From Periconia sp. R9002 (taxonomy: Eukaryota; Ascomycota; Dothideomycetes; Pleosporales; Periconiaceae), in the NCBI GenBank assembly GCA_023627715.1, contig JAMAHW010000254.1:1-10678 (forward strand): a DNA stretch of 10,678 bases, given 5' to 3'. A program made the position numbers and the translations under genes. The notes under the pieces are model-generated. The model made no database searches. It saw only the letters and a list, made by a program, of their open reading frames with translations, and was not told the origin of the DNA. Positions 1-6,660 of the stretch are shown piece after piece. Position 1 is the stretch's first letter; the number at the start of each line of letters is the position of its first letter.

Positions 1-121
1 GATACGGATGCGGATTGCGCGAACGCGGATGACAAATGCTATTCTGCTGTTGAGGGTCCATTGAGTGATACGCAGGATAAATACATAAGGTATGATGAAT
101 CGTTGTACGATGGTAGAATAT

Positions 122-148
122 GAGAGAGAGAGAGAGAGGGGGGGGGGG
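122..148. repeat. (GA)n microsatellite followed by an 11-G run
   Basis: Eight GA units run directly into eleven consecutive G residues. It is a purine-only strand of 27 bases in intergenic DNA and likely to be length-variable. Confidence 0.9.
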
Positions 149-742
149 ACGTTTACGTCTTACGTACTGTAACTACTTAAAAATAAAAATAAGAAGGGAG
201 GGGGTAACTAAGGGGTGTTATAAGGGGATGTATGTATGCATGGATAGATGGGATGTGGTGGTTACAAAAGAACTTGAATAGTTTGTATTTACTAACATGT
301 TCATGTATGTAGATGGGTAGATGTTATGGTGAATGCAGGTAGGTATGCAGTTTTTTTTTTTCACTTCCCTTCAATCCACATTTCATTTCCATTTCATTTC
401 ATCGATTGATGTATGTATGTACACACTCCCTCCCCCCTAATTCCCTTACATACGTACCCTCAAACCCAGCTAGTCTCTCTTTCATGATGTGTCATGTATC
501 CACCTCTTCAGTTCACCTCTAAAAAAAAAACAGAATGTCAACATCTCAACCTCCGCCTTTTCTATTCTGCAACTTCTGTTGCATGTATAGTTAGGTATGT
601 TGAAATAAAGCATCGTACTCACACACACAGAGATGGTACATACCAAGGTGGATTGGATTGCATTTGAAAAGGTGTGCAAGTAATGTGTTACATAGATACT
701 CAAGGCAGGTAACGAATCGCTCGCTCACATACAGACAAGGAG

Positions 743-779
743 GAAGAAGAAGAAGAAGAAGAAGAAGAAGAAAAAAAAA
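743..779. repeat. (GAA)10 microsatellite with an A run
   Basis: Ten perfect GAA units are followed by a run of A up to position 779. The tract is entirely purine and lies about 230 bases past the stop codon of the WD40 gene. On that gene's strand it reads as T-rich (TTC)n, so it may lie in or near the 3' UTR. Confidence 0.9.
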
Positions 780-947
780 TCTAAGTGTTTTTTACCCTCC
801 CCTCCTTCTCCTTCCCACCCTTACCACCCTTCCCACTTCCATCCTCCCTTCTTCCCTTGCCCTACTACCCTCGACCCTCCAGAAAACACGACCCACGGTC
901 CCAAACAAGAAAAAAAAACCCCCCACAGGACCAATCACATAACCCAC

Positions 948-972
948 ATCATCGTCGTCGTCATCATCATCT
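948..972. repeat. Short ATC/GTC trinucleotide repeat
   Basis: Eight consecutive trinucleotide units of ATC or GTC type sit just past the WD40 stop codon, probably inside its 3' UTR. On the gene's strand they read as GAT/GAC. Confidence 0.75.
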
Positions 973-1009
973 TCACATTGCGAAAAAAAAACATCGACCT
1001 GACCCATCA

Positions 1010-3325
1010 TCACAGCTTGACCCCCCAAATCCCCTTGCCGCCACAAACCCCCAACCACTCCCCTCCACTCCCCGTCAACGCGCTCTGCGGCGCCCAGCTG
1101 ATATTACCAACCTCGTACTCGCAGCGCCAGCTCTGATACGGGCCCTTCTGCCCCATGGTGCCGCCTGTCGTTCCCGAAGAGGGAGCTGCGTTTCCTCCCT
1201 GCTGCGCGGCAGACCCGCCATTGGCAGGATGCGCGCTGGCGGGCGTGGCGGGTGTCGCAGCGGGGGCCGCGGCGTCGCCGCTGATGACGGCGCCGTTCTG
1301 CGAGTGCAAGAGGTCCCAGATGAGGACGAGCGAGTCGTCGGCGCCCGACGCGAGCATGCCTCTTCGCGAGGGGTTCCATTCGATCGAGTTGAGGGGCGCA
1401 GAGTGGCCGCGAAGCTCGAGGAGGGCTTGGCCGGGTTGCCGCACGTCGAGGATGCGGATGAGGTTGGAGTCGGCGGCGAAGGTGGCGAGGAGGTGAGAGT
1501 CGTGGGGGGATGCGGAGAGGCGGAGGAGTGGGGGCGCATACGACATGGTTTGTTGCGCTTTGGTGGGCGACATGCGACCGCCTCCTGGGGACCCTTTTAC
1601 GATGATTAACAGGAATGGCAGTTGGGGATGAAGGAGTAGTTTTACCTTTGTCGCCGCCGGGCTGTTTCTCGGAAGGCTCGTAGATGATGGTGCTGTGTTC
1701 GAGACTGCGCAGATCGAACATGCGCACGCTGCCGTCTGCTCCACAGCTCACAAACACATCGACGCTCCCAGCGCAGAAGCGTACATCAAAGACCTCCTTG
1801 TCGTGCGCTATAAGCTGGGTTTTGGCTGTGAGGGTGGGGATATCCCATATCGTGCAGGTAGTGTCTATGCTGGACGTGATGATGAGCTTCGGAGACATGG
1901 TATTCCAGTCGAGGGATGTGAGCGGTGCGGTGTGTTCGGGAGTTTTGGAATTGGATAGGAGGGCGAGCGGCGTGAGCTTTTGCGGAGGCGGTTCTCGGGT
2001 GTTTACTGAAGAGGATCGCGATATCGTGTTGCTCGCCGTCGATCCCGTAGACTGTGGTAACGACCATAAGCGCAGGTGGTCACCCGAAGTCGCAAGCAGG
2101 TCGGTGCTTTGCTTTTGAGAAGAGGGCGGTTCCCATAATATACGGGTCACAGGGTAGGAGCAGGTAGCTTCGGCGACGCGCGTGTATTCGAGGCCGTACT
2201 GCGGAGCGCCCGGAGTGGAGACTTCCTGAGGAGTGAGGTGGGTATCTAGAATTTGTATCTGTCTCTCGCATTAGAGTACTGAGCCTATGAGACCGGCGCA
2301 ATGCATACAAAGTTGTGGGTATCTTCCAAAAAGCTGCCGACGGCCATCTTGCCCGCACTATTACCTCCATGTACGCTCCATTTACACCAGTCAAATGCAT
2401 ATGCGGGCCAGGGGGTGACATAGTTGCTGTTGGAGGGCACTCGATCCGTATCGTTAAAGAGGGAACTGGTGCCCATGGCGTCTTCGTTCATGTTGGAAAG
2501 CGCCCGTGGTCGGATATCAGCGAGTCCTAGGGGAGAGTTGGAGGCAGCGCCGGAGGGAGTGGAAGGATAATATTTCTGAGAAGGCGTCGCGGCCGTGTAC
2601 TTTGGGTTCTCGGGGGTATTGGAAAAGGGAATGTACTTTTGGTCGGGCCCCAAACCGGCCGGACTGGAGCGTGAGTAGGAATGCGAGGTAGGTTGTGGTT
2701 GTTGTTGTTGTTGTTGTTGCTGCTGCTGCTGCTGTGGCTGCTGCGGCTGGGGGGCTTGAGTCTGGCTCGTATTGGAGCGCGTGGGAAGGGTATATTGCTG
2801 TGCATTGGTATTGATCTGGGGAACGGCGGAAGGCGCAGTGTAGGCGGCGGTAGGTGCAGGACGCTGTTGCTGCTGCTGGTGCTGAGCTCCGCCCGGTTGG
2901 AGACTGCCCGGGAGCGGAGGGGCTGGGCTGTACTGCGACGGTTGGGGGGGAGGGTTTTGGTGGATATTCATGTTGAGGTTGGAGGAAGAGGACGGGGCCG
3001 AGTAATGGTCTGGCTGCTGGTTCATGGAGGTGGAGAGAGAGGGCGGACGGCGGGCGTCATAAGCAGAAGCCTGTTGCTGTTGCGGTGGTTGGTGTTGATG
3101 TTGGGGTTGGGGCGGGGCAGTTTGTCCGTGAGCCGAGTGAGGAGAGTTTGTGGATTGAGTTGGAGATGTGATGAAGGCATCGGTACCGGCGCTGGTGGTG
3201 CCTGATGTCGCAATGCGAAGGTTACCGTGAGGCGCTCCGATTGAGCCCAATGCTTGGGCGGCACTCGACAGGGCGGCTGAGGGAGTGAAGGCGGCGTTCT
3301 GGTGGTGGTTGCTGTGGAAAGGCAT
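1010..3325 (-). CDS. WD40-repeat scaffold protein, DCAF7/WDR68 (AN11/TTG1) family, three exons
   Basis: Coding exons are 3325-2309, 2258-1646 and 1593-1010, joined in frame into 737 residues ending in TGA. Residues 1-300 are low-complexity and rich in Gln, Pro, Ser and Asn, with a 12-Gln run at 198-209. From about 302 a seven-bladed WD40 propeller follows: WPAYAFDWCKWSV opens it, then LLATSGDHLRLWSL (393-406), LIITSSIDTTCTIWDI (464-479), AHDKEVFDVRF (490-500) with GADGSVRMFDLRSLEHSTII (512-531), NLIRILDVR (587-595), GADDSLVLIWDLL (627-639) and a C-terminal NISWAP...GIWGVKL. The SSIDTTCTIW and GADGSVRMFDLR...LEHSTIIYE segments are hallmarks of DCAF7. Animal and plant members, about 340 residues, are adaptors that bind DYRK/HIPK kinases or bHLH/MYB factors. 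The fungal role is inferred to be scaffolding. An Ala/Gly/Pro-rich insert (about 644-690) separates the last two blades. ATG 3325 has A at -3, and an in-frame stop lies upstream at 3412-3410, so it is the first usable start. Confidence 0.93.
1594..1645 (-). other. Intron 2 of the WD40 gene (52 nt, phase 1)
   Basis: On the minus strand the donor is GTAAAA and the acceptor is GTAAAAG, with a TTAAT branch-like site. Splicing changes frame and joins ...GGDKG to SPGGGRMSPTKAQQ, restoring the conserved fifth blade (PPLLRLSASPHDSHLLATF). The split codon is Gly544. It sits in a loop between blades, where length varies in this family. The intron is not a multiple of three. Confidence 0.88.
2259..2308 (-). 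other. Intron 1 of the WD40 gene (50 nt, phase 0)
   Basis: On the minus strand the donor is GTATGC and the acceptor ends in GAGACAG, with a CTAAT branch-like site about 11 nt before the AG. Splicing joins ...LEDTHNF to IQILDTH..., the continuous first blade expected for this family. Retention adds five codons and then a TAG. A donor 15 nt further downstream (GTCTCA) would keep the frame but leave a 35-nt intron, which is too short. Confidence 0.86.
2699..2734 (-). repeat. CAG/CAA trinucleotide tract encoding 12 glutamines
   Basis: On the coding strand five CAG codons are followed by seven CAA codons without interruption, flanked by further Gln/Pro codons. The tract encodes Gln198-Gln209 of the WD40 protein. 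It is likely to vary in length between strains, and Gln-rich disordered segments often mediate condensation or partner binding. Other short Gln runs lie nearby at residues 82-85 and 150-154. Confidence 0.9.
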
Positions 3326-3877
3326 GCTGGCGATGGACGGGCTGCAGGGAGAGCACGCCGGGGGTCTGTCTGCCTCTAGCGAGTGAAGGTGAAGATCGTT
3401 CTGGAGGTCTCAATGGGGATCACGTCTCTAGCGCCCAAGGCTGAATGCATTGATTGATGTTTGCATATGCTTCGACGACACGGCCGGGCTGGCACCCAGG
3501 GGCTTGGCACTTGGGCATTCACTACTTACTCCCTCTCCCTCTTCCCCCTCCCCCTCCACTAACTACCCCACCTGCTCCTATGTAGGTATACTTGCATCAT
3601 GTAATCAATGCCCCCCCCGCCCACCCCAGATCATTCATCGTATCAATGTTCATCCTACTTACTACCTACACCATCAGGTACCCCGTGTACCAACTAACCC
3701 TCATCCTCGGCAGCTAACAAGTACTATGATCTCCACCCTGCGCCCTCGTACCCTATTTGCTGCATGTACCCATTGCTACGTTTGAGAACACCACGCCTCA
3801 CTGTCAGCTGGAGCAACCTCGTCAATCTGCAACTTCGGGCCTTGCCGTTGCATCACCCTGTGCGACATCTCGTCACC
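3326..3877. promoter_or_regulatory. Shared divergent promoter and leader region (WD40 gene / PPAT gene)
   Basis: These 552 bases separate the two divergent start codons and hold no supported coding exon of their own. A C/T-rich tract at 3528-3558 reads toward the PPAT gene, as is common near transcription starts in filamentous fungi. A second C-rich stretch lies at about 3610-3626. No TATA box or CCAAT box on either strand stands out. TGGCAC occurs twice (3490 and 3505), and TACCTA/TAGGTA words recur at 3583 and 3663. Whether transcription is truly co-regulated cannot be read from the sequence. Confidence 0.6.
3726..3785 (+). promoter_or_regulatory. Upstream ORF (19 codons) in the PPAT leader
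   Basis: An ATG with A at -3 opens a 19-codon frame ending in TGA, 92 nt before the PPAT start. The encoded peptide begins MISTLRPRTL and ends CTHCYV. It is out of frame with PPAT and overlaps the poor-context in-frame ATG at 3764. If the transcript starts upstream of 3726, this uORF could lower translation of PPAT. It is inferred from position and start context only. Confidence 0.35.
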
Positions 3878-5098
3878 ATGCCGCCTGGCCCCTCAAAACC
3901 CCTCCGTCAGGCTCTCTTGCTGCTGCCTCCTGGCCCCTCTCCCCCGGCCTATGAGACCTTGAAAGCAGCGTATGGTCCAACTCTGCGCAATGTCTTGGGT
4001 CAGCTCGCCAGAGCACCGCAGAGAGCACATGAACGTGCCCTTCTCGACATTGCCTTGCCCTGTCCTCACCTCTATGGCCACCTCGATGCTCCGCGCGGGC
4101 CCTTTTATGCACACACCCAGCGCCTCGTAGCCGGCCTTTACAAACTCATCTGCATCATTGCTGCCCAAAACTCCATCGATACCGAGGATGCCGAAGGCGT
4201 TGATGCTCGCATCATCTTGCTGGCTTACCCACGCGATGGAAAGTTGGTTCAACCGTCTGATGCGGAGCGTCCCGAACGGGAAACTTTAGGGCCCGCCGTC
4301 GAGTTGCACACGCTCGCCAAAAGCAACAGACCCTGGGATACCATATTTTCTGTCGAAAGTGAGGAGGGAGAGACGCTTGTGCGAAACTTTCTCTCCTTGT
4401 CACCATCCAGTAAAAACGTGCAGAGAGTGCGTGGGGGCATTGTATCAGTTCACAGCTCTACACAGGATACTTTACCTGAAGCAGATCAAAAAGCACCCAC
4501 GAACCATCATTCCGTGGCGGTGGGGGGCACGTTTGATCATCTGCACATTGGCCACAAGCTGCTGCTAACCATGTTTGCCTTTGTTCTAGGTCGGCAACGT
4601 CCGGACGGGGATAATGAGCCAAACTGTCTCACGGTGGGCATCACTGGCGATGCGCTGCTCAAAAACAAAAAGTATGTGGAACTGGTGGAGAGCTGGGACG
4701 ATCGGCGGCGCAGCACGCATGACTTCTTGTCGGGCATTCTTCACTTTGGGGCGGCTCACGATGCGCGAATCCGCACCGAGGAGTTCAACGACGCAGGCCC
4801 CAACGGTCGTGCGGTCCATGTCGCATATCCGTCAGGTTTGGTGATCAAGTATGTCGAGATCCAGGACCCCTTCGGCCCCACCATCACAGAGGAGTCCATC
4901 TCGGCGCTGGTCATCTCGTTGGAGACGCGGAGTGGGGGCAAAGCAGTCAATGACAAACGGACGGAGAAGGGATGGGGCGCTCTGGAGGTGTTTGAGGTGG
5001 ACGTACTGGATGCGGAGGAGGAAGGGGGCCAGGTGGTGGAGGGATTCGCAAACAAGCTGAGCAGCACAGAGATTCGCAAGAGACGGAGTGGGGGGTGA
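3878..5098 (+). CDS. CAB4: Phosphopantetheine adenylyltransferase (PPAT), Cab4 type
   Basis: The 406-residue protein is encoded without introns. PPAT transfers AMP from ATP to 4'-phosphopantetheine, giving dephospho-CoA, the fourth step of CoA synthesis. The nucleotidyltransferase core begins at VAVGGTFDHLHIGHKLLL (213-230), with the HxGH signature at 223-226. It continues with GITGDALLKNKK (254-265), the eukaryotic PPAT block ISALVISLETRSGGKAVNDK (341-360) and SSTEIRKR (395-402), equivalent to the bacterial ISSTxxR loop. Residues 1-200 form an N-terminal region seen in filamentous-fungal members, with ALLLLPPGPSPP near its start; its role is unknown to me. No dephospho-CoA kinase domain follows, so this is not a fused animal-type CoA synthase. 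In yeast, Cab4 works in a CoA-synthesising complex. ATG 3878 was chosen for its CACCATG context. The earlier in-frame ATG at 3764 has a poor context but would add 38 residues. Confidence 0.93.
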   Translation: MPPGPSKPLRQALLLLPPGPSPPAYETLKAAYGPTLRNVLGQLARAPQRAHERALLDIALPCPHLYGHLDAPRGPFYAHTQRLVAGLYKLICIIAAQNSIDTEDAEGVDARIILLAYPRDGKLVQPSDAERPERETLGPAVELHTLAKSNRPWDTIFSVESEEGETLVRNFLSLSPSSKNVQRVRGGIVSVHSSTQDTLPEADQKAPTNHHSVAVGGTFDHLHIGHKLLLTMFAFVLGRQRPDGDNEPNCLTVGITGDALLKNKKYVELVESWDDRRRSTHDFLSGILHFGAAHDARIRTEEFNDAGPNGRAVHVAYPSGLVIKYVEIQDPFGPTITEESISALVISLETRSGGKAVNDKRTEKGWGALEVFEVDVLDAEEEGGQVVEGFANKLSSTEIRKRRSGG

Positions 5099-5900
5099 AT
5101 GTAGTACAGATGCGTGAATGATCACACAGGGGTACATGGACACGACGGGAAGTGTGCTCCTCATGTGCTCATTCTGCAGCAGCGGCTGCAACGGGAGGCA
5201 TGCAAAGTGTTTGATGATGAGGGAAAAAAGGGGAAAAATGACGGCTCACCGGTTTCTGTGGTTTGTTTTATTGAGAATTGTTTTTTGCGGTGATTTCTCC
5301 GACCACGTCACGTTTTCGTTGATGTATGCAGGTAGGCGGGATGGAGACGTGGGTTTGCGCATGTGGCTTGGGGAAAGATGAACAACGTCGAGGGATACGA
5401 GGAAAGTCGGGCGGCTGCAGAGTGTGGCATGCCGTGTAATATAACTACAGCATGAAAGGGTGGATGGGTGGAATTGAATGTTGGGAGGTGTGAATGACGC
5501 ATGGGCCGAGGCGGCGGGGGCTAGACTATAGATCGATGGAGCATGTATTTTCTGGTCGCTGGAAACCATTGAGTGGACCCCTGCGAGAAAGAGTGCAATG
5601 TCATGTACTGTTTGTCAGATTGTCGCTGCATGCTTCGCTGGCAAAAGAAGCGGGGCGGGGCAAGACGGAGCAGCCGTCGTGGGAGACAGACAGATCGAGG
5701 CAAGACGAGGCGACGGGTTTGCTGGCCATTCAGAGGCGGAGAAGAGGAGGAGGTGTAGGTGGATGAGATGGCAGAAGATGGATGGATGGATGGATATGCA
5801 CAGTTAAGTAGACAGGTGGTGGTGGTGATGGTGGGGTGTTGTTGTTGAAGAGGGTGGTGTTAGTTACAGGAGGCCGGGCGGGCGGTGATACGTTACCAGC
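5099..5900. other. Intergenic region, 3' flank of the PPAT gene
   Basis: No convincing gene is present on either strand; the open frames are short and of low complexity. The first part is probably the PPAT 3' UTR and holds a small perfect inverted repeat, TGCAGC-agcg-GCTGCA, at 5175-5190. From about 5640 the plus strand is G- and purine-rich. No canonical AATAAA was seen on the plus strand here. A TTTATT-type word at 5266-5272 is a possible signal only on the minus strand. Confidence 0.55.
5777..5792. repeat. (GATG)4 tandem repeat
   Basis: Four GATG units in a purine- and G-rich intergenic stretch, followed by GGTGGT-type repeats at about 5815-5840. Confidence 0.75.
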
Positions 5901-5906
5901 AAGCGT

Positions 5907-5926
5907 GTAGTTAGCTAACTAACTAC
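5907..5926. repeat. 8-bp inverted repeat, GTAGTTAG / CTAACTAC
   Basis: Two perfect 8-base arms are separated by CTAA, and a 10-base palindrome GTTAGCTAAC lies within. It sits about 740 bases upstream of the F-box start. It could be a dimeric factor site or simply a cruciform-forming sequence. Confidence 0.6.
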
Positions 5927-6005
5927 TTAGTACTGTGGACGCATCGACGGCATGGGGCACTACCGTGGATACTTTGCTTGCCTTGCCATGTCGCTCGCTC
6001 CCTCG

Positions 6006-6028
6006 CTCGGGACGAACCTTGTCCCGAG
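6006..6028. promoter_or_regulatory. GC-rich inverted repeat CTCGGGAC-N7-GTCCCGAG
   Basis: Perfect 8-base arms flank a 7-base spacer, with a further G-T wobble pair outside if transcribed. The arms carry CGG and CCG half-sites in inverted orientation 13 bases apart, the kind of arrangement bound by fungal Zn2Cys6 dimers. It lies about 630 bases upstream of the F-box start codon. The symmetry is visible; regulation is inferred. Confidence 0.45.
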
Positions 6029-6511
6029 TACATACGCGCATACAAGAAGGGTCACCTGACCTGTCCCCCATCTGATTCGTCTGAATGACCTGAAAACTGG
6101 GTCTTGTCAAGTCTCATTCTCTCCACCAACACCTCCCAGACAGGCATTCCCCCCCCTCCAAAGGTCATGAGTTTCTGCAGCCACCATCCGTTTCTTCTTC
6201 CTCTTCCTTTTTTCGCTCATATCCTCCCGGTCCCTGTCGCTCTGCCCCTCGCCGCTTGACATTTCACCTCCTCAACTCCCATCCACCTCACCACCACCCC
6301 CCCATTACGACTCTCTCGCTCTCTCGTATACTCCCTCCTACCCTTCCCCATCCCCCTTTGAACCCCTTGTCCCCTCGCTGTAACGGTACTCGTTTCCTTC
6401 TTCTCTTCCCTTCGTTCCCTTGGTCCTTCCCTCTCTACGTCTTCTTCTTCTCCATTCCTTCTTTTGCAAGTCCAAGTCGAATCAGTACTGCTGCTACAGT
6501 TGATCCCAACA

Positions 6512-6528
6512 CCCCCCCCCCCCCCCCC
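6512..6528. repeat. 17-base C homopolymer
   Basis: Seventeen consecutive C residues lie about 130 bases before the F-box start codon, at the end of the C/T-rich leader. Its length is prone to polymerase and sequencing error. Confidence 0.9.
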
Positions 6529-6660
6529 GCTGGGCCACTACCGATAGCCGTAAAAAGCTGAGAAAGAGAAGAAGAAGGAGAAGAAAGATCAACTCGAGTT
6601 GTGAATTAAGAACCTCGCCCCCGTCGAAATCGTCATCTTCGACTTCCGCCTGCATCCATC

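Larger units (their letters stand above)
1..1009. other. Non-coding flank downstream of the WD40 gene
   Basis: No coding frame here looks real. The first ~480 bases are rich in TATG/GATG words and homopolymers, including T at 351-361. The part from 780 to 1009 is C/T- and A-rich and probably contains the 3' UTR of the minus-strand WD40 gene. No clear polyadenylation signal was found on the minus strand. Tandem repeats are listed separately. Confidence 0.6.
5901..6660 (+). promoter_or_regulatory. Promoter and pyrimidine-rich leader of the F-box gene
   Basis: From about 6110 to 6535 the plus strand is dominated by C and T, the usual composition around transcription starts in filamentous fungi. 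A C17 run at 6512-6528 and a purine-rich GAAGAAG stretch (about 6559-6590) follow just before the start codon. Two perfect inverted repeats lie further upstream. An open frame across 6256-6561 is Pro/Leu/Phe/Ser-rich low complexity produced by the C/T bias and is not counted as a gene. No TATA box was seen. Confidence 0.6.

Noticed and set aside
785..1609. Plus-strand open frame of 274 codons opposite WD40 exon 3
   Set aside because: It overlaps the conserved WD40 blades on the other strand, is Arg/Gly/Val-rich and resembles no family. It is the antisense of GC-rich coding DNA.
2681..3205. Plus-strand Leu/Gly/Arg-rich open frame of 174 codons
   Set aside because: Its poly-Leu run is the antisense reading of the poly-Gln CAG/CAA tract of the WD40 gene.
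4569..4590. Possible intron acceptor TTCTAG|G inside the PPAT frame
   Set aside because: The uninterrupted reading gives the expected TMFAFVLG...GITGD continuity of the catalytic domain, so no splice is needed.
5246..5569. Minus-strand 107-codon open frame after PPAT
   Set aside because: No recognisable motif, no intron signals extending it, and it lies in a probable 3' UTR/intergenic stretch.
6256..6561. 101-codon open frame before the F-box gene
   Set aside because: Pro/Leu/Phe/Ser low complexity from the C/T-rich leader; ends just after the C17 run and has no recognisable domain.
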